From positions 1 through 43,702 of the forward strand of contig UQSL01000007.1 in assembly GCA_900543705.1 (NCBI GenBank): DNA of 43,702 nt. The letters are read 5' to 3'. Of this stretch, positions 23,670 through 31,480 are shown in pieces. This stretch comes from an uncultured Oscillospiraceae bacterium (lineage in GTDB: Bacteria; Bacillota; Clostridia; Oscillospirales; Ruminococcaceae). The stretch's first letter is position 1. Every line of letters begins with the position of its first letter. The translations under genes and the position numbers were made by a program. The notes beneath the pieces were generated by a model. It saw only the letters and a list, made by a program, of their open reading frames with translations. It made no database searches and was not told the DNA's origin.

Positions 23670-24319
23670 TGCAAAGATTCCCCTTTATGGCTGCCCGTGA
23701 TAGAAAATTCCACCCATTCCGCAATATTGGTCGCATGATCGCCGATGCGCTCAAAATACTTGGCAATCATCAGCAAATCCACGGCGAATTCCCCATCTTT
23801 CGGGTTTTGCGAGATATATTCAATCAATTCGTTTTTCACTCTATTGAACAGGCCGTCCACCACATCGTCATAGGCGATGACGTCCTGTGCGATTTTCAGA
23901 TTGCGGCGCACAAAGGCGTCGATACTCTCGGTCACCATCTTGATGGTGGCGCGCGCCATCTCCCCAATGTGAAGCGCGCTGCCGGATGCAGTGATGTGGG
24001 CCATCTTAACAATTTCAGAGATGTCGGAGGCCTGGTCGCCGATGCGCTCCATGTCTGTAATCATCTTCAGGGCGCTCGAAACCTGGCGCAAATCCCTTGC
24101 CACAGGCTGCTGTTGAAGCAGGAGTTTGAGGCACAGGCCTTCGATATCCCGCTCTTTCTGGTCGATTTCCTGGTCCGCCTCAATGGCTTTATTTGCAAGC
24201 TCGATATCTCCGTCCAGCAGCGCCTTCGCAGCGTTTGCTATCGCACTTTCGCACAGAGCGCCCATCTGAATCAGCTGGGTGTTAAGCGCCTCAAGTTGCG
24301 CGTCGAATCGATTTCTCAT
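23666..24319 (-). CDS. phoU: Phosphate signalling protein PhoU
   Basis: 217 residues, all helical, in two three-helix PhoU repeats; RDLRQVSSALKMITDMERIGD and the later YFERIGDHATNIAEW are the metal-binding family motifs. PhoU links the Pst transporter state to PhoR and dampens signalling in phosphate excess. It sits between pstB and phoP, overlapping phoP by 4 bp. Confidence 0.95.
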   Translation of the reverse strand: MRNRFDAQLEALNTQLIQMGALCESAIANAAKALLDGDIELANKAIEADQEIDQKERDIEGLCLKLLLQQQPVARDLRQVSSALKMITDMERIGDQASDISEIVKMAHITASGSALHIGEMARATIKMVTESIDAFVRRNLKIAQDVIAYDDVVDGLFNRVKNELIEYISQNPKDGEFAVDLLMIAKYFERIGDHATNIAEWVEFSITGSHKGESLQ

Positions 24320-24321
24320 AA

Positions 24322-25119
24322 TTATCCGAACCTCCCCGTAATGTAATCCTCTGTCCGTTTGTCCTTCGGCATGGAAAATATTTGCTCCGTGTCACCGTAT
24401 TCCACCGCTTCACCGAGCAAAAAGAAGGCCGTTTTATCCGAAATACGGGCAGCCTGCTGCATGTTGTGCGTGACAATGATAATAGTATAATCTTTTTTCA
24501 GCTGCACAGCAAGGTCCTCGATTTTGGAGGTGGAAATCGGATCGAGGGCGCTCGTCGGTTCATCCATCAGCAAAATTTCCGGTTCCACGGCAAGGGCGCG
24601 GGCAATACAAAGCCTCTGCTGCTGTCCGCCGGAAAGGCCGAGCGCGCTCTTTTTCAAACGGTCTTTGACTTCATCCCAGATAGCCGCCTGTTTGAGGCTT
24701 CTCTCCACAATTTCATCGAGTATCAGCTTTTTACGAATGCCCTGGAGCCTCGGCCCGTAAGCTACATTATCGTAAACGCTCATCGGAAAGGGGTTTGGCT
24801 GCTGGAACACCATGCCCACTTTTTTGCGGAGTAAGGTGGTATCCACCTTCGGGGAATAGATATCTTCCCCATCGAGCAGGATTTTTCCGGTAATCCTGAC
24901 ATTTGGAACTAAGTCGTTCATGCGGTTGAGGGTCTTCAGATAGGTGGATTTACCGCAGCCTGACGGGCCGATAAATGCTGTAATACAGTTTCCATATAAA
25001 TCCATATTTATGTCTTTGAGCGCGTGGTTCTCCCCGTAATACAAATCAAGATGGCTAACTTCAATTTTTGCCTGCCCGTTCGTTGCCACCGGCGCGGCCA
25101 TCACTTTTTCTTGCATCAT
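24322..25119 (-). CDS. pstB: Phosphate ABC transporter ATP-binding protein PstB
   Basis: 265 residues from the ATG at 25119, which has AAAGGA upstream; a start at 25143 would overlap pstA. Walker A GPSGCGKST (51-59), Q-loop FQQPNPFPMSVYDN, signature LSGGQQQR, Walker B ILLMDEPTSALDP and the switch His are all visible. It powers phosphate import through PstC/PstA. Confidence 0.96.
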   Translation of the reverse strand: MMQEKVMAAPVATNGQAKIEVSHLDLYYGENHALKDINMDLYGNCITAFIGPSGCGKSTYLKTLNRMNDLVPNVRITGKILLDGEDIYSPKVDTTLLRKKVGMVFQQPNPFPMSVYDNVAYGPRLQGIRKKLILDEIVERSLKQAAIWDEVKDRLKKSALGLSGGQQQRLCIARALAVEPEILLMDEPTSALDPISTSKIEDLAVQLKKDYTIIIVTHNMQQAARISDKTAFFLLGEAVEYGDTEQIFSMPKDKRTEDYITGRFG

Positions 25120-25123
25120 ATTC

Positions 25124-26002
25124 TTATCCTTTCCGGTTGACATCCAGCTTCTTACTGATGAACTTCGTCAAAATATTGATGAGGAGCACGATGACTACCA
25201 GCACCAGCGCAATGCCGAACGCGTCGTCATACTTTGCCTTGGTCATGCTCAGATACATCTGGATAGTCAGCGTACCGCCCGACATGAGCGGATGGGTCAG
25301 CCAATTTTTCACCATCAGGTAGGAACTGCCAGCAGTAAACAGCAGGGCCGCCGACTCGCCCACGATTCGGCCAATCGCCAAAATCACGCCGGTGACAATA
25401 CCCGGCATGGCGCTCGGCAGGATGATGGTACGGATCATATACCACTTGGTCGCGCCGATTCCGAGCGCTCCACTGCGGTAGCTTTCCGGTACGGTTTTCA
25501 GTGCTTCCTGTGTAGTACGGGTGATAATCGGAAGAATCATCAGCGTCAGGGTCAGGGAACCGCAGAGGATGGAAAAGCCGAGGCCTAGCATTTCCCCAAA
25601 AAAGAGCATGCCGAACAGTCCGTAGATGATCGAGGGGATGCCGGCGAGCGTCTCGGTCGTAAACTCAATGATGCGAACGAACCTTCCGCCCTTGGCATAC
25701 TCGTTGAGGTAGATAGCCGAGCCCACTCCAATCGGCGTCGCAATCAACAGGGTGATGACAATAATATACAGTGTATTAATAATGTTTGGTAATATACCAA
25801 ATGTACCTTTCAGTGCGCTCTGTGCGGTTGAAAGAAATCTCCAGTTGATAGAGGGCAGGCCCCGGTAGAGGACATAGCCGATAATCCCCAGCAGTAGGGC
25901 CACGGCAATTCCTGCGCACAAATAGATGATACCGTAGAGCAGAGCGTCGACCGGGCGTTTCTTTTTGTCATAAATACTGCCGGTGGAAAGTGCCTTAGTC
26001 AT
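25124..26002 (-). CDS. pstA: Phosphate ABC transporter permease PstA
   Basis: 292 residues with six membrane spans and the inner-membrane EAA loop (EALKTVPESYRSGALGIGATKW). It overlaps the pstC stop by 8 bp and is followed after 4 nt by pstB. Together with PstC it forms the phosphate channel. Confidence 0.95.
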   Translation of the reverse strand: MTKALSTGSIYDKKKRPVDALLYGIIYLCAGIAVALLLGIIGYVLYRGLPSINWRFLSTAQSALKGTFGILPNIINTLYIIVITLLIATPIGVGSAIYLNEYAKGGRFVRIIEFTTETLAGIPSIIYGLFGMLFFGEMLGLGFSILCGSLTLTLMILPIITRTTQEALKTVPESYRSGALGIGATKWYMIRTIILPSAMPGIVTGVILAIGRIVGESAALLFTAGSSYLMVKNWLTHPLMSGGTLTIQMYLSMTKAKYDDAFGIALVLVVIVLLINILTKFISKKLDVNRKG

Positions 26003-26945
26003 CCTGCTTCCCTCCCTTTTTCAAAATGGTGTTGAGTAGAATGTTGATAATCATGATAAAAGCAAACAGGACCAGTCCGATGGTATAGAGCACCTCACGG
26101 TGCAGGCCGCTTGCATATCCCATCTCCGCGACAATGGCGGTTGTCAGGGTTCGCACGGAGTTAAAGGGAAACGGGAGATTGACCGAGTTTCCGCACACAA
26201 AGACAATGGCCATCGCCTCGCCGAGTGCGCGCCCGATTCCCAGTACGATTCCCGTGATAATTCCAGATTTTGCCGCCGGGACGGTCACCCGGAAGATGGT
26301 CTGAATTTTGCTTGCCCCAAGCGCCAGCGAAGAACTCCGGTACTGCTGGGGCACTGCCCGCAGGGAGGTCTCGCTGACATTGATGACGGTTGGCAAAATC
26401 ATAATGGCAAGCACCAATACTGCGGAAAGAAGGTTGGCTCCTCCGGTGAACTGGTGATTCGGGTCATTGGCGTAGATTAGCTTTTCGAGCTTGTACATCA
26501 CGGGGTTTATCATTAAAACGCCAAGCAGGCCGTATACCACGGACGGGATTCCCGCCAGCAGCTCAACCGCAGGTTTCACGACGGCTGCAAGCTTGCTGTT
26601 TGCAATTTCCGAAAGGAAAATTGCAGTCATCAGGGCAACCGGCACGCCAATAAGGATTGCGAGTGAGGTTGCGACAATCGAAGTGAGGATCACATACAGG
26701 ATACCAAAACTCGGCTCCGCCGCCGTCGGTGCCCAGACCGGATTGAACAGAATGTCCACAATTCCGACTTTGAATAGGGCAGGCGCACCTGAGTAAATCA
26801 TATAAATGGTAATGGCAAACACCGCCACAATGGCTACCAGGGCACAGACGACAAAGATGACGTTTGCGACGGTTTCCACAACCGATTTGGTCCTGCGGCT
26901 ATATAAGATGGAGACTTTCTCCTTTTTCTTGGCACGTACGTCCAT
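25995..26945 (-). CDS. pstC: Phosphate ABC transporter permease PstC
   Basis: 316 residues from the ATG at 26945, with AAAGGCGG upstream; an earlier in-frame start at 27029 has no better site. Six spans and the EAA-loop ETSLRAVPQQYRSSSLALGA are visible. A hairpin terminator sits between pstS and this gene. Confidence 0.94.
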   Translation of the reverse strand: MDVRAKKKEKVSILYSRRTKSVVETVANVIFVVCALVAIVAVFAITIYMIYSGAPALFKVGIVDILFNPVWAPTAAEPSFGILYVILTSIVATSLAILIGVPVALMTAIFLSEIANSKLAAVVKPAVELLAGIPSVVYGLLGVLMINPVMYKLEKLIYANDPNHQFTGGANLLSAVLVLAIMILPTVINVSETSLRAVPQQYRSSSLALGASKIQTIFRVTVPAAKSGIITGIVLGIGRALGEAMAIVFVCGNSVNLPFPFNSVRTLTTAIVAEMGYASGLHREVLYTIGLVLFAFIMIINILLNTILKKGGKQDD

Positions 26946-27069
26946 GAAACAGTTACCGCCTTTCTGGGCCGGAAAACGGACCCGAACAAATACCGCCGCA
27001 GCGTTGCCGCCATCCGGCGTTTTTCCCACATTTAACCAGGCCTTTCGCTTTCCTTAACATTTTTTCTTC

Positions 27070-27111
27070 TGAAAAAATATCCCCAAGAGTCTTGTCTTCT
27101 TGAGGATATTT
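27070..27111 (-). terminator. Partial terminator between pstS and pstC
   Basis: Arms at 27075-27088 and 27098-27111 form a 13-bp stem with one mismatch, followed on the minus strand by TTTTTTC. Such a leaky terminator would allow more PstS than permease to be made. Confidence 0.75.
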
Positions 27112-27145
27112 ATCGGAGAACTGTTATTATCAGCTTTGTCAGAAG

Positions 27146-28036
27146 TTATTTTGCAGAGATGAGGCCAACAGATTTGATGACTTCCTGTCCTTTGTCGGAA
27201 TTGATGAAATCGAACACCGCCTGGACTGCTTCGCTCTGCTCGGAGATTTTGCCGTTGGTTGCCATGACAAACGGACGGCTCAGTGCATAGTTTCCTGCTT
27301 TGATGTTTTCCTCAGTGGCCTCTACACCATCGAGTTGGAGGGTGACGACACTGTCATCGATCACATCGAGGGAAACATAGCCGATCGCACCCGGAGTAGA
27401 AGTAACCTTAGCCATAACACCGCCGGTGGAATCAACTTCCTGTGCGTATTGGCACTGGTCTTGAATCTTCAGAAGTTCCTCAAATGCGCCACGGGTACCA
27501 GAACCAGCCTCACGGCCGATGACCACGATCGCCTCATCCTTTCCGCCGACGTCTTTCCAGTTGGTGATCTTGCCAGTGTAGATGTCGGAAAGCTGCTGCT
27601 GGGTCAGGTTGGTTGCCGTGTTGTTTTTATCGGTGATGACTGCGATTCCGTCGATGGCAACGACGTTCTCTTCCAGTCCGTTTGCTTTTTCTTCATCTTT
27701 GAGTGCTCTGGAAGAGTTTCCGATATCAACTGTCTTTTTGCTGACAGCTTCGATTCCTGCGCCGGAACCGGTATACTCTGCGGTCGCCTGGATATCAGGA
27801 TAATCCTCTTTGAGAGATTCAATCAAAGCGGAGCAGAACTTTTCCATCGAGGTGGAACCGGACATGGTCACTTTGCCGGAAACCTTAGCCGCAGCAGAAG
27901 ATGCTGTACTTTTGGAGCCGACGGAGCTGCTGCCCGCAGTCGAGCTGCTCGCACTCTCCCCACTACCGCAAGCGGTCATTCCCAATGCCATCAGGCAGGC
28001 TGCTGCCAAAACGGCGAGTCTTTTTCCCTTTTTCAT
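27146..28036 (-). CDS. pstS: Phosphate-binding lipoprotein PstS
   Basis: 296 residues from the ATG at 28036 (AAGGAGG upstream). Lipobox GMTAC with Cys23, then a Ser/Ala-rich linker and the binding domain with SGSTSMEKFCSALIE and GREAGSGTRGAFEEL, both phosphate-contact segments. First gene of the phosphate operon; captures phosphate outside the membrane. Confidence 0.95.
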   Translation of the reverse strand: MKKGKRLAVLAAACLMALGMTACGSGESASSSTAGSSSVGSKSTASSAAAKVSGKVTMSGSTSMEKFCSALIESLKEDYPDIQATAEYTGSGAGIEAVSKKTVDIGNSSRALKDEEKANGLEENVVAIDGIAVITDKNNTATNLTQQQLSDIYTGKITNWKDVGGKDEAIVVIGREAGSGTRGAFEELLKIQDQCQYAQEVDSTGGVMAKVTSTPGAIGYVSLDVIDDSVVTLQLDGVEATEENIKAGNYALSRPFVMATNGKISEQSEAVQAVFDFINSDKGQEVIKSVGLISAK

Positions 28037-28090
28037 AATCGTTGTTCCTCCTTGAAACTTCACTGTATTCTATTTTTTGAGTACGGCCCC

Positions 28091-28144
28091 ATTATATCCG
28101 TGCTATGTCATAGCCAAAGCAAGAAATTGTTAAATCCATGTAAA
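28091..28144 (-). promoter_or_regulatory. Pho box and promoter of pstS
   Basis: On the minus strand TTTACA (28144-28139), TTAACA (28133-28128), TTGCTT (28122-28117) and ATGACA (28111-28106) lie exactly 11 bp apart, the pattern bound by PhoP in Firmicutes, followed by TATAAT at 28096-28091. Two repeats match TT(A/T)ACA perfectly. Confidence 0.8.
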
Positions 28145-28169
28145 ACAGCGCATTTTTTTGTGCGTTTCC

Positions 28170-28206
28170 GATAAAAAACGAGTGAAAAAAATTCCTCACT
28201 CGTTTT
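28170..28206 (-). terminator. Terminator upstream of the pst operon
   Basis: AAAACGAGTGA / TCACTCGTTTT (11 bp) then TTATC on the minus strand, ten nt after the 70-codon frame ends. Confidence 0.75.
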
Positions 28207-28215
28207 ACATGGATT

Positions 28216-28428
28216 TTACTTTTCAAGGGCCCTCTTGGCCAGGCCGGTTTCGATGCAATCAATCCCCTTCCTCCTGATATATCTTTTGATTGCGAACCTG
28301 AACCAGTATACGCCTCCGATTGCAAACATGCACATGCGGAAAAGCAAATGGACGGCGGTATCGGTCAGCGTTCCGGCCTGGTAGAGCATTTGGCCGTCTA
28401 TCCGTTCCACCACTGCCCGGACTGTCAA
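28216..28428 (-). CDS. Hypothetical small membrane protein, doubtful
   Basis: 70 codons from a TTG at 28428. One hydrophobic span (FRMCMFAIGGVYWFRFAI) then a basic segment RYIRRKG. No ribosome binding site is seen at the TTG or at the internal ATGs. The frame ends ten nt before a clear terminator, which supports transcription. It may be a remnant of a larger membrane protein. No family recognised. Confidence 0.35.
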   Translation of the reverse strand: MTVRAVVERIDGQMLYQAGTLTDTAVHLLFRMCMFAIGGVYWFRFAIKRYIRRKGIDCIETGLAKRALEK

Positions 28429-28465
28429 CGGGGCATCAAAGATAGAATATATCGAATGTAAATCC

Positions 28466-28504
28466 GCAAAAAACCGGCAGAGGAATTCTCCCCCTGCCGG
28501 TTTT
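28466..28504 (-). terminator. Terminator of the tetR gene
   Basis: AAAACCGGCAG / CTGCCGGTTTT, 11-bp stem with a 13-nt loop, followed by a T run on the minus strand. Confidence 0.85.
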
Positions 28505-28522
28505 CTATGAAGATATGTAAAA

Positions 28523-29110
28523 TCAAGCCAGAATCCTGCGGATCATGTCGTAGAGCACGGGCTTCATCTCGTCGATATCTGCGGGCTGGCCCTTAATGAT
28601 GCTCCGATACCCCACCGAACCACACAGAGAGATGATGGTAAATAAATGTAAAAATGCGCCGTGCTCATCCACCTTCGGACGGTGCGGGTTGTGCATCAAA
28701 AAATCCCGGATTTCGGAGAGCTCCTCGTCCTCTTTCCTCACGCTCAGCTCGTTTTCGAGCAGCGGCCAGGAAAAATTGCGCTCCATCAGCTTGAGGACGA
28801 GCTTGTTTTGCTTCATGTATTCGATGATATTGTCAATAAAGCCGATGACAATATCCAGGTACTCCGTCAGATTTTCCTGCCGGACCTTTGCGTAGGCCTG
28901 CACGATAATCTTCCGGCTGAGCTTGACAAAAATCTGCTCCGACAGATCGCTCTTATCCTTAAAATAGAGATAAAACGTCCCTTTGGCCACATTTGCCCGC
29001 TTGACGATTTCATCTATCGAGGTCTTTGAAATTCCATGTTCGACAAAACAGTCATAGGCCGCCTGCATGATATTTCCTTTTTTCTTGTTTTTCTGCTGGC
29101 TGATATTCAT
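28523..29110 (-). CDS. TetR/AcrR-family repressor of the MMPL unit
   Basis: 195 residues. The N-terminal HTH (IMQAAYDCFVEHGISKTSIDEIVKRANVAKGTFYLYF split over about 14-52) is textbook TetR; the ligand domain is diverse. It is divergent from the MMPL exporter, and the region between holds three TGACTA-N-TAGTCA-type palindromes, so it very likely represses the exporter and perhaps itself. Ligand unknown. Confidence 0.92.
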   Translation of the reverse strand: MNISQQKNKKKGNIMQAAYDCFVEHGISKTSIDEIVKRANVAKGTFYLYFKDKSDLSEQIFVKLSRKIIVQAYAKVRQENLTEYLDIVIGFIDNIIEYMKQNKLVLKLMERNFSWPLLENELSVRKEDEELSEIRDFLMHNPHRPKVDEHGAFLHLFTIISLCGSVGYRSIIKGQPADIDEMKPVLYDMIRRILA

Positions 29111-29131
29111 CTCTGCTCACTTCCTGTCTCT

Positions 29132-29161
29132 ATTATAGCGAAAAATAAGAACCCTTTGCAA
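29132..29161 (-). promoter_or_regulatory. Promoter of tetR
   Basis: Minus strand TTGCAA (29161-29156), 18-nt spacer, TATAAT (29137-29132). Confidence 0.65.
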
Positions 29162-29223
29162 ACTCTTTTATACCTGTCTTTTGAAATTCACCTTTCTGCA
29201 CAGAAAACAAGCTTCCAAAAAAC

Positions 29224-29300
29224 TGACTATTAGTCATTTCGAATATTGACTAATAGTCAGTCGAGGCATATAATTATCTTCAGAAAATGACTAACAGTCA
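29224..29300 (+). promoter_or_regulatory. MMPL promoter with three TetR operators
   Basis: Three 13-bp palindromes: TGACTATTAGTCA (29224-29236), TGACTAATAGTCA (29247-29259) and TGACTAACAGTCA (29288-29300). TTGACT (29246-29251), 17-nt spacer, TATAAT (29269-29274) is a near-consensus promoter. Operator 2 covers its -35 box and operator 3 lies just after the expected transcription start. Confidence 0.88.
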
Positions 29301-29325
29301 TATTTGCTCGAACGGAGGGAACGAT

Positions 29326-31461
29326 TTGAAACGGTTTGCAGATTTTATCGTAAAACACAAAATTCTTGTTCTCGTCCTTTCCGTATTGCTTCTGATTCCT
29401 GCGTTTCTCGGCGCGGCGGCGACACGTATCAACTATGATATCCTCAGCTACCTGCCGAGCGACCTTGAATCCATCATCGGGGAGCAGTATTTGGAAAACG
29501 ACTACAAGATGGCCAGCACCGCCATGGTGACCGTGGAAAACATGGAGTCCAAAGACGTTGTAAAGCTCAAAGATGACATCAAACAGATTCCCGGCGTAGA
29601 CAAAGCTGTCTGGGTTGATGACTTCATAGATACCACGATACCAAAGGAAATGCTCCCTGAGGATGTGCAGGACATCTTCTACGGGAAAAATGATGCAAAG
29701 CTCATCCTCGTCACTTTTGAGGATACTATCTCATCCGAATCGACGATGAACGCCATCGCCAAGATGAAGACCGTGCTCAATAAGGACTGCTTTATCGGTG
29801 GTATGGCTGCGGTTTCTCAGGATACCAAGACCCTTGTCGATAAAGAGATGCCGCTGTACACCCTGACCGCCGTAGCGCTCGTGCTGATTATCCTGTTTTT
29901 AAGCATGGAATCCACGGTTATCCCCTTTATCTTCCTAATCGGCATTGGGGTCGCGGTCTTGTACAATTTCGGCACAAACTTCTTTTTGGGAGAAATCTCC
30001 TTTATCACAAAGGCACTAGCGGCAGTGCTCCAGCTGGCAGTCACGATGGACTTCTCCATCTTCCTGCTTCACCGCTATGAGGAGGAAAAACAGACGGCTC
30101 CGACCCATGAGCAGGCGATGTCCTCCGCCATTGTCAAAACCTTTGGTTCCATTTCCGGCAGTTCCCTGACGACCATTGCGGGCTTCCTCGCGATGTGCAC
30201 GATGAGCCTGACACTCGGCAAGGATATCGGCATCGTCATGGCAAAGGGAGTGCTGCTCGGCGTGCTGGAAACCGTCACTGTTCTCCCCTCTCTGATCATG
30301 GTGTTTGACAAGCAGATTGAAAAATACCGCCACCGCACCTTTATCCCAAAATTGAAGCGGGCTTCCAAATTCGTCGTCAAGCATTATGTCTCTATTCTCG
30401 TAGTTTTCCTGGTCCTCGTCATTCCGTTCATCTATGGGCAGACCAAGACCAATGTCTACTACAACCTGCTCGACTCCCTGCCGAGCGACCTCGTCTCTTC
30501 ACAGGGAAACCAAAAGCTCAAGGATACCTTTGATATGACGGCGACAGACTTCATCCTTGTTGACGACTCGCTGACAAACGCTCAGGTCGGGGAAATCACC
30601 CGCCGCATCGAGGACCTCGACGGCATCGCCCAGGTTATCTCGTTTGAAAAGTATGTGGGCGGCGGCATCCCAGAGCAGTTCCTCCCACAGGAATTAAACG
30701 ACCAGCTCAAAAAGGCCGGCAAGGAAATCATGATGGTCAACTCCACCTACAAGACGGCAAGCGATGAGCAAAACGCGCAGCTGGACCAGATAAATGCCAT
30801 CCTGAAGGAATATGATAAAAACGCCCTTATTACCGGAGAAGCGCCGATGACCAAGGATCTGATCACCGTCGCGGACAGGGATTTCAAGAGCGTCAATATC
30901 ACCTCCATTTTAGCGGTGTTTTTGATTATCACCTTTGTCTTCCGCTCCGGTTCAGTCCCGTTCATCCTGGTGCTTGCCATTGAATCGGCCATCACCATTA
31001 ACATGGGCCTGCCGTACTTTACCGGCACAACAATTCCGTTTATCTCAAGTATCGTCATCGGCACCATTCAGCTTGGCGCCACCATCGACTACGCAATTTT
31101 GATGACCAACCGCTTCCGGGAGGAACGCTCCTACGGCCATTCGAGAAAAGAAGCCGCACAGCTTGCGATTGAAAACTGTTCGCAGTCCATTCTCACCAGC
31201 GGATGCGCGTTCTTCCTCGCCACCTTCGGTGTGGCGCTTATCAGCGACATGGACCTCATTAAGAGCCTGTGCCTGATGATGTCGCGCGGCGCGGTGATCA
31301 GCATGTTCGTGATTCTCTTTGTGCTTCCGTCCCTGCTCATCATCTTCTCCAAGCTGATGGAAAAGACCAGCTATCACTGGCTGCGCGGCGGCAAGACTGA
31401 AGAGACTCCGTCCGTAAAGACACAGACCGCCGATACCGGCGTTTCCAAAGCAACGATTTAA
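29326..31461 (+). CDS. MMPL/RND-family exporter
   Basis: 711 residues from the TTG at 29326, which has GGAGGG eight nt before it; the in-frame ATG at 29287 is inside operator 3 and at the transcription start. Two halves, each with one span, a large extracytoplasmic domain and five more spans (12 in all). The RND sterol-sensing-like segments LQLAVTMDFSIFLLHRYEEE and IQLGATIDYAILMTNRFREE carry the proton-relay Asp. MMPL proteins export lipids or drugs. The next gene makes a secreted heptad-repeat partner. Confidence 0.92.
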   Translation: MKRFADFIVKHKILVLVLSVLLLIPAFLGAAATRINYDILSYLPSDLESIIGEQYLENDYKMASTAMVTVENMESKDVVKLKDDIKQIPGVDKAVWVDDFIDTTIPKEMLPEDVQDIFYGKNDAKLILVTFEDTISSESTMNAIAKMKTVLNKDCFIGGMAAVSQDTKTLVDKEMPLYTLTAVALVLIILFLSMESTVIPFIFLIGIGVAVLYNFGTNFFLGEISFITKALAAVLQLAVTMDFSIFLLHRYEEEKQTAPTHEQAMSSAIVKTFGSISGSSLTTIAGFLAMCTMSLTLGKDIGIVMAKGVLLGVLETVTVLPSLIMVFDKQIEKYRHRTFIPKLKRASKFVVKHYVSILVVFLVLVIPFIYGQTKTNVYYNLLDSLPSDLVSSQGNQKLKDTFDMTATDFILVDDSLTNAQVGEITRRIEDLDGIAQVISFEKYVGGGIPEQFLPQELNDQLKKAGKEIMMVNSTYKTASDEQNAQLDQINAILKEYDKNALITGEAPMTKDLITVADRDFKSVNITSILAVFLIITFVFRSGSVPFILVLAIESAITINMGLPYFTGTTIPFISSIVIGTIQLGATIDYAILMTNRFREERSYGHSRKEAAQLAIENCSQSILTSGCAFFLATFGVALISDMDLIKSLCLMMSRGAVISMFVILFVLPSLLIIFSKLMEKTSYHWLRGGKTEETPSVKTQTADTGVSKATI

Positions 31462-31480
31462 GTAAAAAGGAGAATGTGCT

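Noticed and set aside
29287..29325. ATG 29287 as start of the MMPL gene
   Set aside because: It lies within operator 3 and at the expected transcription start; TTG 29326 has GGAGGG.
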